64,000 nucleotides of DNA from Nitrospirota bacterium (GCA_016215115.1 JACRLN010000020.1:28766-92765); one strand, 5' to 3'. Positions 1 through 9,891 are shown, counted from the first letter of the stretch. Translations and numbers: made by a program. Notes: generated from the sequence alone by a model not told the origin.

Positions 1-38
1 TAAAGCACAACAAATATTATTATTTTGAATCTATTCAT
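1..38 (-). CDS. 5' end of a probable secreted or membrane protein (cut by window edge)
   Basis: An ATG at 36-38 on the minus strand opens a reading frame that begins MNRFKIIIFVVL and runs off the window start. It is preceded by a near-consensus ribosome site (AAAGGAGG, reverse complement of 45-52) at normal spacing. The basic N-terminus followed by a hydrophobic run looks like a signal peptide or membrane anchor. Only 12 codons are visible, so function cannot be assigned. It is divergent from the gene at 411. Confidence 0.55.
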   Translation of the reverse strand, partial: MNRFKIIIFVVL

Positions 39-397
39 CTCGCTCCTCCTTTAAGGCTGCTTTTAGAAACAGATGGCCTTTGATGTTTAAATATTTCAAT
101 TGAAAAAAGACTCAAGATTGAACTGATTTGTATTTAAATTTAAACAGGTATTTTTTTGAATGTCAATATGCTTATAGGGATTATAAAAATTATTTATTTA
201 CGAGATGATGCAAATATCAAACTTGAAGATTAACTTTTGCAAGGCGGCGCGTAGGGGGAGGTTTTGTATTCTGAAAATATGTGTTCTTCGGTATTCAGTA
301 TTAGGGTAATGATAATAAAAGCATGGAGGATGTTGCAATTATGGAATTTAGAGGTACAATTGTTCTATAGGAACAGCAGATCATTTTACGTTTAATA
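39..397. other. AT-rich divergent intergenic region
   Basis: About 360 bases lie between the leftward partial gene and the rightward gene at 411. The sequence is AT-rich and carries no open frame I would defend, no palindromic repeat of the families seen elsewhere, and no promoter with both boxes convincing. It probably holds the two divergent promoters. Confidence 0.5.
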
Positions 398-410
398 AGG
401 GAGGAATATT

Positions 411-851
411 ATGAGCACAATAATAATTACGGTTGATTTAGGACATTTTAAAGCATATAGAGTCACCATGGATCCTGTTGCAAGCCCCAAAATTGATTTG
501 TTCGTAAGTTATGATTCTATTGAAGGACACGGTAAATTAGGAGAAAAATTAAGTGATATTTCAGGGAGATTCGTGGGAGGAGGCGGTGAAGGTGAAGTTG
601 CAAAGGGATACGGAGAACCTCACCATCTTGAATCGGAAATCAGAAAAAAACTGGTTAAATTGATCTCGCAGGATATCAACGCGTTAATAAAAAAAGAAGA
701 TTGTGAAAACTGGTATTTGGCAGCCAGCGCAAAGATCAACAAAGATATCATTGAAAAATTAGATCCGGAGGTAAAATCCAAACTGGATAAAAGCATCACT
801 CTTGATTTGACAAAAACCCACAAGTCTGAAATCTTAAGTCATTTTACATAA
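411..851 (+). CDS. Host-attachment-like (eRF1-fold) small protein
   Basis: 146 residues, with a strong ribosome site AGGGAGG at 398-404 fixing the ATG. The organisation resembles the family called 'protein required for attachment to host cells' (Pfam Host_attach). There is an N-terminal beta strand (IIITVDLGHFKAYRV), a glycine-rich middle (GGGGEGEVAKGYG, about residues 56-68), and a C-terminal half with WYLAASAKINKDIIEKL followed by a DLTK motif near the end. Despite the name, that family is widespread in free-living bacteria and its role is unknown; the fold is thought to resemble release-factor or Pelota domains. No signal peptide is seen, so it is probably cytosolic. It stands alone, with long non-coding flanks and no operon partner. 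Family assignment is by pattern and is moderate; function is not assigned. Confidence 0.55.
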   Translation: MSTIIITVDLGHFKAYRVTMDPVASPKIDLFVSYDSIEGHGKLGEKLSDISGRFVGGGGEGEVAKGYGEPHHLESEIRKKLVKLISQDINALIKKEDCENWYLAASAKINKDIIEKLDPEVKSKLDKSITLDLTKTHKSEILSHFT

Positions 852-1162
852 ACCCTGTTTCCGGCTTGCCAATTGGCCAGAAAATTATTCAAGATCTTTC
901 AGCCGCCATGGAAGTCTGTTCCAGAATTTCTATAATCGACAAGATATTTTAATTATTGTTTAAGTGCAATTCTTATCTTTTTTTATACCATAACCCATAA
1001 TCCATACCCCATATCTCTCTTTCAGCGGTGTCGTATAGAGATTCTTCCACAGCCTTCCATGTCTGAAAAGGTTGTTACTTGAAACAATAAAGTTGTAAAA
1101 TGTCTCTGAATTTGCAGGGGCGGGTTTTAAACCCGCCCCTGCACTGATTGACCGGAGGTTAT
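852..1162. other. Intergenic region ending in a palindromic repeat
   Basis: About 310 bases between the host-attachment-like gene and gatA. Apart from the palindrome at 1113-1143 there is no supported gene. The palindrome lies just upstream of the gatA ribosome site. Confidence 0.5.
1113..1143. repeat. Class B palindrome (TGCAGGGGCGGG type)
   Basis: A perfect inverted repeat with 15-base arms around a single T. The left arm is TGCAGGGGCGGGTTT. It is a variant of the GTAGGGGC...GCCCCTAC palindromes found at 22790, 36900 and 57273. There is no T-run after it, so it is not a typical intrinsic terminator. Confidence 0.8.
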
Positions 1163-2617
1163 GTGGAGCTTTACAGTCTCAGCATCGAGGAAGCGCTAAC
1201 AGCTATTGACAAGGGCGAGATCAGTCCTGTTGAACTGACAGAAGCGATATTCAAAAGGATTGAAGCTGTTGAAGATAAAATACATTCCTTTGTAACTCTC
1301 GATAAAGAAAATTCCCTGATTCAGGCAAGAAGTGCAGAAGACAATATCAGGAGAAATATTAAACAGCCGCTTGGAGGGATACCTATTGCCATAAAAGATA
1401 ATATTTGCACAGAGGGCGTAAGGACTACGTGTTCGTCAAAAATGCTTGAGAACTTTATCCCGCCTTATGACAGTACCATTGTGAAAAAACTTAAGGAACA
1501 GCGCTGCATATTGATTGGGAAAACCAATCTTGATGAATTTGCAATGGGTTCATCTACTGAAAATTCTTCCTTTGGGTCTACAAGGAATCCATGGGATGTT
1601 GCAAGGGTACCCGGAGGTTCAAGCGGCGGTTCGGCTGCTGCTGTTGCTGCGGATATGTGCATTGCAGCGCTTGGTTCTGACACTGGAGGCTCGATACGCC
1701 AGCCGGCGGCATTTTGCGGAGTTGTGGGATTAAAGCCGACATATGGAAGAGTATCGCGTTATGGCCTTGTTGCCTTTGCATCATCACTTGATCAGATAGG
1801 CCCGATTACAAAAAACGTGAAAGACTCAGCAATCCTTTTGAATATCATCAGCGGGTATGATCTTCGTGATTCAACATCAGCCGATCTGACAGTGCCTGAT
1901 TTTACATCTGCTATCGGGCAGGATATAAAAGGAATGAAATTGGGAGTTCCCAAAGAATACTTCATAAAAGGTATTGATAAAGAAGTGGCGGAATCAGTAA
2001 ATGCGGCGATTAATAAGCTTGAATCGCTTGGCGCAATCCCTCTTGAGATATCGCTCCCGCATACAGGCTATGCAGTAGCAACTTATTACATACTTGCCAC
2101 TTCTGAGGCTTCATCCAACCTTGCACGTTACGACGGTGTGAAATACGGATTGAGAGCAGCAGGGGGAGACCTCATTGATATGTATATGAAGACAAGGGAG
2201 GCAGGGTTTGGAGCAGAAGTAAAAAGAAGGATAATCTTAGGGACTTATACCCTGTCTTCCGGGTACTATGATGCGTATTACAAAAAAGCCCAGCAGGTGA
2301 GGACCCTGGTAAAACAGGATTTTGAGAAGGCCTTTGAAAAAGTTGACGTCATTGTTACGCCGACAACTCCATCGCCTGCATTTAAAGCCGGTGAAAAGAC
2401 AGACGATCCGCTGCAGATGTATCTTGCGGATATCTTTACCATATCCGTAAATCTTGCGGGAGTGCCCGGTATTTCGATCCCCTGCGGTTTTACTTCACAG
2501 AATTTACCAGTGGGATTACAGATAATAGGAAAGCATTTTGATGAAGAAACTTTATTAAAAACTGCATATGCTTATGAGCAGGCAACGGATTGGCATAAGA
2601 GGAAACCGAAGCTGTAA
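1163..2617 (+). CDS. gatA: Aspartyl/glutamyl-tRNA(Asn/Gln) amidotransferase subunit A
   Basis: GatA releases ammonia from glutamine and feeds it to GatB, which amidates Glu-tRNA(Gln) or Asp-tRNA(Asn). The amidase-signature Ser-cisSer-Lys triad is visible: the Lys in GIPIAIKDN (about residue 78), the Ser-rich [10 protein letters not shown] (about 153) and DTGGSIRQP (about 177). With the start used here the protein has 484 residues, normal for the family. The frame is open from a TTG at 1148, but GTG at 1163 gives the family N-terminus MELYSLS and follows the GGAGG at 1154-1158, although with a short 4-base spacer. gatB follows after 10 bases, so the two are one operon. No gatC is seen here and it must lie elsewhere. 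Confidence 0.95.
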   Translation: MELYSLSIEEALTAIDKGEISPVELTEAIFKRIEAVEDKIHSFVTLDKENSLIQARSAEDNIRRNIKQPLGGIPIAIKDNICTEGVRTTCSSKMLENFIPPYDSTIVKKLKEQRCILIGKTNLDEFAMGSSTENSSFGSTRNPWDVARVPGGSSGGSAAAVAADMCIAALGSDTGGSIRQPAAFCGVVGLKPTYGRVSRYGLVAFASSLDQIGPITKNVKDSAILLNIISGYDLRDSTSADLTVPDFTSAIGQDIKGMKLGVPKEYFIKGIDKEVAESVNAAINKLESLGAIPLEISLPHTGYAVATYYILATSEASSNLARYDGVKYGLRAAGGDLIDMYMKTREAGFGAEVKRRIILGTYTLSSGYYDAYYKKAQQVRTLVKQDFEKAFEKVDVIVTPTTPSPAFKAGEKTDDPLQMYLADIFTISVNLAGVPGISIPCGFTSQNLPVGLQIIGKHFDEETLLKTAYAYEQATDWHKRKPKL

Positions 2618-2627
2618 AAGGATATAA

Positions 2628-4064
2628 ATGCAATACGAAGCGGTCATAGGTCTTGAGATACATGCTCAACTTTTAACAGAGTCCAAAATGTTCTGCGGAT
2701 GTTCGACGAAATTCGGCTCGGAGCCGAATACGCAGACATGTCCCGTATGCATCGGGATGCCGGGGGTTCTGCCCGTGGCAAACAAAAGGGCGATTGAGTG
2801 TGTGATAAAGACAGGGCTTGCCGTGAATTGTAAAATCGCTCCTTTCAGCAGGTTTGCAAGAAAGAACTATTTTTATCCGGACCTCCCGAAAGGTTACCAG
2901 ATAAGCCAGTACGAGCTCCCGATATGCGAGCATGGTCTTGTGGAGATTATCGTTAATGGCAGTACAAAAAAAATAGGGCTTACAAGGATTCATCTGGAGG
3001 AAGACGCCGGCAAAAATATTCACGAAGGCGCCGGAGATTACAGTTTTGTTGACTTAAACAGGGCGGGGACCCCTTTGATGGAGATTGTTACAGAGCCTGA
3101 CATCCGCAGTCCGCAGGAGGCCGCGGAGTTCGTGAAGAAGTTGAGGGCCATTGTCCGCTATCTCGGTGTTTGTGACGGAAATATGGAACAGGGTTCCTTG
3201 AGATGCGATGCGAACGTTTCTATCAGACCTGTCGGGCAGGAAGAATTGGGCACAAAGACAGAAATAAAAAATATGAATTCTTTCAAATTTATTGAAAAAG
3301 CTCTTGATTATGAGATAAAGCGGCAGATAAAGATTTTGAATGAAGGAGGAAGGATTGTTCAGGAGACACGGCTGTGGCATTCAAACAGGGGTATTACGGA
3401 ATCCATGCGTTCAAAGGAAGAAGCACACGATTACAGGTATTTCCCCGACCCTGATCTCGTGCCTGTTGATGTTGATAATGCATGGATTGAACAGATAAGG
3501 TTGCAGATTGTCGAACTGCCTGATTCCAGAAGGCAGCGATTTATTACTCAATACGGTCTTCCTGAGCAGGATGCTGATTTGCTTACTTCTGAAAGGGCAA
3601 TGGCAGAGTGGTTTGAGGAGGCTGTTAAACTCGGCGGAGACCCCAAAAGCGTGAGCAACTGGATGATGGGCGAACTCATGAAGATGCTCAATGAGGAAAA
3701 TAAACTGATTGAAGAGTGCGCTCTGAAGCCTGAACAGCTTGTCGGTCTGATAAAATTAATAGATAAAGGTGTAATCAGCGGAAAGATTGCAAAGACGGTT
3801 TTTGAAGAGATGTATAAGACAGGCAAGGACGCTGACAGGATCGTGAAGGAAAAAGGGCTTGTCCAGGTAAGCGATGAATCTGAAATTGAAAAAGTTGTGG
3901 ATGATATACTTCAGAAAAATCCGAAAGAGATGGAGCGTTTCAGGGCAGGGGAAGAGAAACTTCTCGGATTCTTTGCAGGACAGATAATGAAGGCAACAAA
4001 GGGTAAGGCAAATCCGAAGATAGTGAATGAGTTGTTGAGGAAGAAGCTGTCAGGAACAAGTTGA
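2628..4064 (+). CDS. gatB: Aspartyl/glutamyl-tRNA(Asn/Gln) amidotransferase subunit B
   Basis: GatB binds the misacylated tRNA, phosphorylates the side-chain carboxylate with ATP and transfers ammonia supplied by GatA. The N-terminal GatB/PET112 signature is clear ([20 protein letters not shown]), with zinc-site cysteines in CGCS and CPVC. The mid-domain DANVSIRP and [10 protein letters not shown] motifs follow. The C-terminal helical YqeY-like domain ends in [17 protein letters not shown]. At 478 residues it is full length. It is translationally close to gatA (10-base gap). Having gatAB means Gln-tRNA and/or Asn-tRNA is made by the indirect route in this organism. Confidence 0.96.
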   Translation: MQYEAVIGLEIHAQLLTESKMFCGCSTKFGSEPNTQTCPVCIGMPGVLPVANKRAIECVIKTGLAVNCKIAPFSRFARKNYFYPDLPKGYQISQYELPICEHGLVEIIVNGSTKKIGLTRIHLEEDAGKNIHEGAGDYSFVDLNRAGTPLMEIVTEPDIRSPQEAAEFVKKLRAIVRYLGVCDGNMEQGSLRCDANVSIRPVGQEELGTKTEIKNMNSFKFIEKALDYEIKRQIKILNEGGRIVQETRLWHSNRGITESMRSKEEAHDYRYFPDPDLVPVDVDNAWIEQIRLQIVELPDSRRQRFITQYGLPEQDADLLTSERAMAEWFEEAVKLGGDPKSVSNWMMGELMKMLNEENKLIEECALKPEQLVGLIKLIDKGVISGKIAKTVFEEMYKTGKDADRIVKEKGLVQVSDESEIEKVVDDILQKNPKEMERFRAGEEKLLGFFAGQIMKATKGKANPKIVNELLRKKLSGTS

Positions 4065-4080
4065 AACAAAAAATATTAAA

Positions 4081-4166
4081 AAATCCCCCTACATCCCCCT
4101 TTTTCAAAGTGGGACTTATTTGATTCCCCTCTTTGGAAAAGAGGGGTTAGGGGAGATTTTTTAATT
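4081..4166. repeat. Class D inverted repeat (CCCCCT / AGGGG arms)
   Basis: AATCCCCCTACATCCCCC on the left is answered by GAGGGGTTAGGGGAGATT on the right, with an internal CCCCTCTTTGGAAAAGAGGGG hairpin. It lies between gatB and the response regulator. The final stem followed by T-runs could also stop transcription. Related elements are at 9821, 21481, 58936 and 61233. Confidence 0.65.
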
Positions 4167-4174
4167 AATAAATT

Positions 4175-5545
4175 ATGGAAACAATCCTTATTGTAGAAGA
4201 CAAAGAGTCAATGGCTCAGATGCTGAAAGAGACCCTTGAGCTGGAGGGGTATGAAATTATTGTGGCCCGTGATGGATCAGAAGGGATTAAAATTATCAGG
4301 GAGAATAAAGCAGATGTTGTTCTAACTGATTTAAAATTACCGAAAAAAGACGGCATGGAAGTTCTCAAGGCATCAAAAGATGAAAACCCTCTGATCCCTG
4401 TGATTGTCATGACGGCATTCGGCTCTGTTGAAACCGCTGTCAATGCCATGAAATCAGGCGCATATGATTTTATTACAAAACCACTTGATACCGACTATTT
4501 ACTTTTGCTTATAAAAAGATCTCTCAAAAACCGGAGGCTTGTTACTGAAAACCTGCTTCTGAAAGATACACTGTCGCATTATATTGGAGCGCCCAATATT
4601 GTCGGAAAAAGTCCCTCGATGATAAAAGTTGCAGAGAATATACAGAAGGTATCGCCGACAAAGACAACAGTTTTACTTCTCGGTGAGTCCGGCACAGGGA
4701 AAGAGCTCTTTGCAAAGGCGATACATGATTTAAGCCCAAGGAAGGAACATCCTTTTGTTGCGATAAATTGTGCGGCAATACCGGGGGAATTACTTGAGTC
4801 TGAACTTTTTGGTTATGAAAAAGGGTCGTTTACCGGAGCAGCGGAAAGGAAGCTTGGCAAGTTCGAGCTTGCAAATAAAGGCACCGTGTTTCTTGATGAA
4901 ATCGGCGAAATGGATATAACACTTCAGACAAAGGTTTTAAGGGCGTTACAGGAAGGAGAAATAGACAGGGTCGGCGGAATAAATCCCATTAAAGTTGACA
5001 TAAGAATTATTGCTGCAAGCAACAGGGACCTTGAAGCGGCCGTGGCTGATAATACCTTCAGACAGGACCTTTATTACAGATTAAGCGTATTTCCGATTGC
5101 CGTCCCGCCCCTGCGGGAGAGAAAAGATGACATACCGGCGCTGGTTGAATACTTTATATCCAGGCATTCCGCCATAATGAATATTCTGCATAAAAATATA
5201 ACTCAGGATGCAATGGATATGCTGAAAAACTATTCATGGAAAGGCAATGTCAGGGAACTGGAAAATGTCATAGAAAGGGCGATGATACTCTGTGAAGGAG
5301 ATACCATAATGCAGGAACATCTGAGGTTAAATCCACCTGTTGCTCCTGAGGCAATTCTTCTGAATATCCCGTTTGACGGAACTCTTGAGGACGCTTCAGG
5401 TGCAGCTCTGAGAGCGGCTGAGACATTGAGGATTAAAAAGGCGCTTGACAACACTCACGGCAACAAAACCCGGGCCGCGGAGATACTTAAGGTAAGTTAC
5501 AAGACACTGCTGACGAAGATTAAGGAATACGGGATAGAAAAGTAA
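4175..5545 (+). CDS. Sigma-54-dependent NtrC-family response regulator
   Basis: 456 residues in the standard three-part layout. A receiver domain (1-120) has the phospho-acceptor Asp in VLTDLKLPKKDG (about D52) and acidic residues in VEDK. An AAA+ domain has Walker A GESGTGKE (about 170-177), the sigma-54 contact loop GSFTGA (about 216; Ser replaces the usual Ala) and Walker B VFLDEIGEM. A C-terminal Fis-type helix-turn-helix is GNKTRAAEILKVSYKTLLTKI. It should activate RpoN promoters after phosphorylation. No histidine kinase is adjacent; the neighbours are gatB and a drug/metabolite permease, so its signal and targets cannot be read from context. The DNA-binding family is certain; the specific regulon is unknown. 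Confidence 0.92.
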   Translation: METILIVEDKESMAQMLKETLELEGYEIIVARDGSEGIKIIRENKADVVLTDLKLPKKDGMEVLKASKDENPLIPVIVMTAFGSVETAVNAMKSGAYDFITKPLDTDYLLLLIKRSLKNRRLVTENLLLKDTLSHYIGAPNIVGKSPSMIKVAENIQKVSPTKTTVLLLGESGTGKELFAKAIHDLSPRKEHPFVAINCAAIPGELLESELFGYEKGSFTGAAERKLGKFELANKGTVFLDEIGEMDITLQTKVLRALQEGEIDRVGGINPIKVDIRIIAASNRDLEAAVADNTFRQDLYYRLSVFPIAVPPLRERKDDIPALVEYFISRHSAIMNILHKNITQDAMDMLKNYSWKGNVRELENVIERAMILCEGDTIMQEHLRLNPPVAPEAILLNIPFDGTLEDASGAALRAAETLRIKKALDNTHGNKTRAAEILKVSYKTLLTKIKEYGIEK

Positions 5546-5587
5546 TGATAATACTCAATAGAAACTTGCAGCGGACCAGGAAAGTGA

Positions 5588-5637
5588 ATCGTGTCCGTGA
5601 ATCGTGACCGTAACGGGTCACGGACAACGGACACGAT
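5588..5637. repeat. Nested hairpin repeat (ATCGTGTCCGT type)
   Basis: Outer arms ATCGTGTCCGT (5588-5598) and ACGGACACGAT (5627-5637) pair perfectly. Inner arms CGTGACC (5603-5609) and GGTCACG (5616-5622) pair inside them. The same word set (GTGTCCG, CGGACAC, GGTCACGG) recurs upstream of the oxidoreductase gene at 44943-45000. It ends 9 bases before the EamA start. Confidence 0.75.
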
Positions 5638-5646
5638 CAACGAATC

Positions 5647-6510
5647 ATGTGGATTATATACGCCCTCTTGACTGCTATCTTGCTTGCCACAAGTGATGCC
5701 TTAACCAAGCGCGCCCTTGCCGCGCGAGATGAGTATTTTATTGCATGGGCAAGATTGCTGTTTGCTCTGCCTGTGTTTTTTGCAAGTTTACTGTTTATTG
5801 AGATACCTCATCTCAATAAAGATTTCTGGATGGCAACTTTAATTGCCCTGCCGTTTGAGATAGTCGCCATGATTTTATACACAAAAGCGCTGAAAGTTTC
5901 TCCTATCAGCCTGACGATGCCTTTTCTTGCCTTAACGCCGCTTTTTTTAATTTTGGTGTCATATTTTATCCTCGGCGAAAAAGTCTCCGTTATCGGCGGT
6001 ATCGGTATTTTCCTCATTGCATCAGGCAGCTACACTTTAAATATTCATAAAATGAGACATTCGCTTATAGAGCCTGTAAAAGCAGTATTCAGGGAAAAAG
6101 GTTCTGTCATGATGATTGCTGTTGCTTTACTATACAGCATTACATCATCGCTCGGAAAAATGGCAATAACGAATTCATCTCCGGTTTTTTTCGGCAGTTT
6201 TTATTTTATACTTATGACAATTTTATTTACCCCGATCGCATTAAATAAAAACAAAGGCAAACTCGTAATCACCAGAAAAGATTTAGTCCCGCTTGCAGCC
6301 ATCGGCATTACTTATTCCCTGATGATAATGTTCCACATGCTTGCAATGAGCCTCACAAAGGTTGCATATATGATTTCTGTAAAACGGATGAGTCTGCTTT
6401 TCAGTATCCTTTACGGGCATTTTCTGTTCAAAGAAGAAAAAATTGCTGAAAGAGTAATCGGTGGAATAATCATGTTCATTGGTTTTGTGCTGGTAGTATT
6501 GAGCAGGTAG
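5647..6510 (+). CDS. EamA/DMT-family permease
   Basis: 287 residues, almost all hydrophobic, with about ten predicted membrane segments in two homologous halves. This is the drug/metabolite transporter pattern of two EamA domains. The first half opens WIIYALLTAILLATSDALTKRAL and the second restarts near GSVMMIAVALLYSITSSLGKMAI (about residue 150). Such proteins export or import small metabolites such as amino acids or nucleotide precursors; the substrate cannot be told from sequence. The start lies just after a hairpin repeat and has no good ribosome site. The gene is followed by a palindromic element and has no operon partner. Confidence 0.8.
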   Translation: MWIIYALLTAILLATSDALTKRALAARDEYFIAWARLLFALPVFFASLLFIEIPHLNKDFWMATLIALPFEIVAMILYTKALKVSPISLTMPFLALTPLFLILVSYFILGEKVSVIGGIGIFLIASGSYTLNIHKMRHSLIEPVKAVFREKGSVMMIAVALLYSITSSLGKMAITNSSPVFFGSFYFILMTILFTPIALNKNKGKLVITRKDLVPLAAIGITYSLMIMFHMLAMSLTKVAYMISVKRMSLLFSILYGHFLFKEEKIAERVIGGIIMFIGFVLVVLSR

Positions 6511-6511
6511 C

Positions 6512-6696
6512 GTAGTGCGTCTTAAATCCCTTTACATTGAAGCTCTTGAAAAAACTCAATTATTGTCATTCCCGAGGTAGTAATCGGGAATCCAGTGTCT
6601 TCAAGAAACAAAGAACTCTGGATTCCCGCCTAAGGACTGCGGGAATGACGGCTCAAAACTCTCGAAATATATGTAAAGAAGCGTTGGCCGCACTAC
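6512..6696. repeat. Class A palindromic element with perfect 8-bp terminal repeats
   Basis: Ends GTAGTGCG (6512-6519) and CGCACTAC (6689-6696) are perfect inverted repeats. Ten bases further in on both sides CTTTACAT pairs with ATGTAAAG. The core has two short hairpins: TCATTCCCG...CGGGAATCCAG and CTGGATTCCCG...CGGGAATGAC. The whole 185 bp can fold as one long cruciform. No transposase or open frame is present. It looks like a non-autonomous miniature transposable element. Confidence 0.8.
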
Positions 6697-6784
6697 AGTA
6701 AATGTTGTTTTATAAGTCAACTTATTGGAAATACAAAAGGAAATATGTTAATCTTAGTTCTATAACATTCAGGAGGGACGCGAT

Positions 6785-8641
6785 TTGTATAAAAGTATAG
6801 TCATATGGGTTTTATTCGGTTTGATGATGATTCTCGTTTTTAATCTTCTCGAGACATCCAAACCTGACGATGAAATGGTTTTTACTGATTTCATCACGAA
6901 ACTGCAGCAGGATGAAGTCTCAGAAGTAACCATAAAGAAACCGGAAAACTTAATCGTCGGGACACTCAAGAGCGGAGCAAAATTTAAAAGCTATGCGCCG
7001 GACTATCCGGATCTCATAAAAGAGTTAAGAGAGAAAAACGTAAAAATTTCTGCAAAGCCCGACCACACGCCGTGGTACATGAATTTACTCTTTAATTTCG
7101 GGCCTGTCATCCTTCTTGTTTTTCTGTGGGTATTTTTTATGAGGCAGATGCAGACCGGCGGAAATAAAGCGCTCTCTTTCGGCAGGAGCAGGGCCAAACT
7201 TATATCTGAAAAAGGCATAAAAATTACTTTTGCAGATGTGGCAGGAATTGAAGAGGCTAAAGAAGAAGTGCAGGAAATAATCGCCTTTTTGAAGGACCCG
7301 CAGAGGTTTCAGAAACTGGGCGGAAAGATACCAAAAGGCGTTATGCTTGTGGGCCCCCCGGGTTCAGGCAAGACCCTGCTTGCAAGGGCCATCGCAGGTG
7401 AAGCCGGCGTTCCGTTCTTCTCCATCAGCGGCTCTGATTTTGTAGAGATGTTTGTAGGTGTGGGAGCTTCAAGGGTGCGAGACCTTTTTGAACAGGCAAA
7501 AAAGAGTTCGCCATGCATTATTTTCATTGATGAAATAGACGCCGTGGGCCGCCACAGGGGGGCAGGACTTGGAGGCGGACATGATGAACGCGAGCAGACA
7601 TTAAACCAGTTACTGGTTGAACTTGACGGCTTTGATCCAAATGAAGGAATTATCGTGCTTGCATCAACAAACAGGCCTGATGTTCTAGACCCTGCGCTTT
7701 TAAGGCCCGGAAGATTTGACAGGCAGGTTGTTGTTCCGCATCCGGACGTAAAAGGCAGATTGGAAATAATCAAAGTTCATATAAAGAAGATCCCGCTTGA
7801 CGATAATGTAAAGCTTGAGGTGCTTGCAAGAGGAACGCCCGGCTTTTCAGGGGCAGACCTTGCCAATCTTATCAATGAAGCCGCATTAAATGCGGCAAGG
7901 CAGTCCAAGACCAAGGTTGAAATGATCGATTTTGAGGATGCGAAAGACAAGGTCATGATGGGCAAGGAAAGAAAGAGCATGATTCTTTCTGAAGATGAAA
8001 AGAATAACACAGCACACCATGAAGCAGGACATGCCCTTGTTGCAAAGCTGACACCTGGAACGGACCCTCTGCACAAGGTCAGCATTATCCCGCGCGGGAT
8101 GGCGCTCGGCATTACTCAGCAGCTTCCGATTGATGACAGATACACATATTCAAGGGAATACATCCTGAATACGCTGGCTGTTCTTTTAGGCGGGAGAGCC
8201 GCGGAAGAAATTGCCCTCGGGCACATGACCACAGGCGCCGGCAATGACCTTCAAAGGGCCACCGACCTGGCGAGAAAAATGGTCTGCGAATGGGGGATGA
8301 GTGATAGATTAGGCCCTATTACATTCGGGAAACGGGAGGAACAGATTTTCCTCGGCAAGGACATAATGAAGCACAAGGATTATTCAGAAAAGACTGCTGA
8401 AGATATAGATGAAGAAGTTAAAGTGATCATTACTGAAAGATTTAATTATTCAAAACAGCTCCTCCTTGATAATAAGGCAACTCTCCTGAAACTCGCACAG
8501 GCCCTGCGTGACAAAGAAACCCTCGATGGCGTTGAGATAGAGGCTATTATTCAGGGCACCAACGGTGATATGTTGCAAACAACAGCAATTGAGGTAGCAA
8601 ATGAAACAAAAGTTGTCTCAGAGACGCCCCTCGAAGCATAA
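6785..8641 (+). CDS. ftsH: ATP-dependent zinc metalloprotease FtsH
   Basis: A membrane-bound AAA+ protease that extracts and degrades membrane and regulatory proteins. Two membrane segments flank a small periplasmic domain: about residues 4-22, and about 96-118 around [14 protein letters not shown]. The ATPase domain has Walker A GPPGSGKT (about 189-196), Walker [10 protein letters not shown] (about 243) and the second region of homology ending [10 protein letters not shown]. The zinc site HEAGH is at about 412-416. At 618 residues it is full length. Translation starts at TTG (6785) after AGGAGGGA at 6771. It stands between two palindromic elements. Confidence 0.97.
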   Translation: MYKSIVIWVLFGLMMILVFNLLETSKPDDEMVFTDFITKLQQDEVSEVTIKKPENLIVGTLKSGAKFKSYAPDYPDLIKELREKNVKISAKPDHTPWYMNLLFNFGPVILLVFLWVFFMRQMQTGGNKALSFGRSRAKLISEKGIKITFADVAGIEEAKEEVQEIIAFLKDPQRFQKLGGKIPKGVMLVGPPGSGKTLLARAIAGEAGVPFFSISGSDFVEMFVGVGASRVRDLFEQAKKSSPCIIFIDEIDAVGRHRGAGLGGGHDEREQTLNQLLVELDGFDPNEGIIVLASTNRPDVLDPALLRPGRFDRQVVVPHPDVKGRLEIIKVHIKKIPLDDNVKLEVLARGTPGFSGADLANLINEAALNAARQSKTKVEMIDFEDAKDKVMMGKERKSMILSEDEKNNTAHHEAGHALVAKLTPGTDPLHKVSIIPRGMALGITQQLPIDDRYTYSREYILNTLAVLLGGRAAEEIALGHMTTGAGNDLQRATDLARKMVCEWGMSDRLGPITFGKREEQIFLGKDIMKHKDYSEKTAEDIDEEVKVIITERFNYSKQLLLDNKATLLKLAQALRDKETLDGVEIEAIIQGTNGDMLQTTAIEVANETKVVSETPLEA

Positions 8642-8702
8642 GCTCCTGAATTCTAAATTTCAAATTAATAGTGTCCGGTAAAAAAATAATTAAATATTAA
8701 CT

Positions 8703-8779
8703 GGTTGTCATTCCGGCTTGTCCGGAATCTTTTCCTGATAAATAAAAAGAAGGATTCCCGACAAGCGGGAATGACAACC
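8703..8779. repeat. Class A palindromic element
   Basis: Arms GGTTGTCATTCC (8703-8714) and GGAATGACAACC (8768-8779) pair perfectly, with a short internal CCGGCTTGTCCGG hairpin. It lies directly upstream of the folP ribosome site, so it will be in or next to the folP leader. Confidence 0.8.
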
Positions 8780-8792
8780 AACTGGAGGCTTC

Positions 8793-9632
8793 TTGAAACT
8801 CACCTTTAAAAATCACACATTTGACTTTTCCCAACGAACATATATCATGGGAATATTAAACGTAACCCCTGATTCATTTTCTGACGGCGGCAAGTATTTC
8901 GACAAAGACAGCGCTGTTGAGCAGGCCCTCCGTATGCAGGATGAAGGGGCGGATATAATTGATATCGGCGGAGAGTCCACGAGGCCCGGCGCTGAGAAGA
9001 TTTCCGTAAAAGAAGAAATCAATCGGGTTGTGCCTGTCATAGAGGCTCTTGCAAATAAGGTTAACATCCCCATATCAATAGATACATATAAATCAGTTGT
9101 TGCTGAGGCAGCCATATTATCAGGCGCTTCAATTATCAATGACATAAGCGGATTGAGGTTTGATCCTGAAATGCCGCATGTTGCAGCAAGACATAATGTG
9201 CCTGTTGTAATCATGCATATTAAAGGCACGCCAAAAAACATGCAGAAAAAACCGGTTTACAAATCCCTTATGCCCGAGATAACAGATTATCTGAGAGAGG
9301 GAGTTGAAATTGCCAGAAATGCAGGAGTTGCCGATGATAAGATCGTCATAGACCCCGGAATAGGTTTTGGAAAAACAATTGAGCACAATCTTGAAATAAT
9401 AAAAAAGCTGAATGAGTTTTCAGGCCTTGAAAAGCCTATACTCATAGGTCCTTCAAGGAAGTCATTTATCGGCAGGATACTTGGCGATCTACCTGTTACG
9501 GAAAGGCTTGAAGGGACCGCGGCAGCCGTTGCCATCGGGATATTCAACGGCGCTAACATTATCAGGGTGCATGATATTAAAGCAATGGCTCATGTGGCAA
9601 GGATTGCAGATGCGATAAAACGAGGCTTTTGA
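8793..9632 (+). CDS. folP: Dihydropteroate synthase
   Basis: Condenses 6-hydroxymethyl-dihydropterin pyrophosphate with p-aminobenzoate in folate synthesis (cytosol). Family motifs are MGILNVTPDSFSDGG (about 20-34), DIGGESTRPGA (about 58), ISIDTYKS, ISGLRFDP, VIDPGIGFGKT and GPSRKSFIGRIL. 279 residues is normal for a single-domain TIM-barrel enzyme. TTG at 8793 is the start, set by GGAGG at 8784-8788. In many bacteria folP follows ftsH directly; here a palindromic element lies between them. Confidence 0.96.
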   Translation: MKLTFKNHTFDFSQRTYIMGILNVTPDSFSDGGKYFDKDSAVEQALRMQDEGADIIDIGGESTRPGAEKISVKEEINRVVPVIEALANKVNIPISIDTYKSVVAEAAILSGASIINDISGLRFDPEMPHVAARHNVPVVIMHIKGTPKNMQKKPVYKSLMPEITDYLREGVEIARNAGVADDKIVIDPGIGFGKTIEHNLEIIKKLNEFSGLEKPILIGPSRKSFIGRILGDLPVTERLEGTAAAVAIGIFNGANIIRVHDIKAMAHVARIADAIKRGF

Positions 9633-9709
9633 TTTTCCTGCCTTATTACTTCTTCGCCTTACTCTCCACATTAAATTATTACTAATCAGTTCATTAGTAT
9701 GAAGACACG

Positions 9710-9787
9710 TTTGTCATGCCCGCAGGTAGTAAGCGGGCATCCAGTGCCTTTCTGCATTCCCGCTCAACAGACTGCGGGAATGACGAC
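9710..9787. repeat. Class A palindromic element
   Basis: Two-armed structure: GTCATGCCCGC...GCGGGCATCCAG followed by ATTCCCGCTCAACAGACTGCGGGAATGAC. It lies in the non-coding gap after folP. The open frame across it (9699-9938) is built from repeat sequence and is not a gene. Confidence 0.75.
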
Positions 9788-9820
9788 CAAGGGTTATTTT
9801 CATGCTCTTTTGACAAAGAG

Positions 9821-9891
9821 TGGGGACTCTCCCCCTTTGTCACCTCAGGCGACTCGCCGAGGCGAGAAAAAGAGGGATGAAGGGGGATTTT
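9821..9891. repeat. Class D inverted repeat
   Basis: ACTCTCCCCCTTTGTCACC on the left and AAAGAGGGATGAAGGGGGAT on the right form the stem, with a small GGCGACTCGCCGAGGCGAG core. It is followed by a run of T, so it could act as a terminator in the folP-to-pilin gap (9633-10003). That gap holds no supported gene. Confidence 0.6.

Noticed and set aside
7309..7773. 154-residue frame antisense to ftsH
   Set aside because: Overlaps the conserved AAA domain of FtsH in reverse; no start signal.
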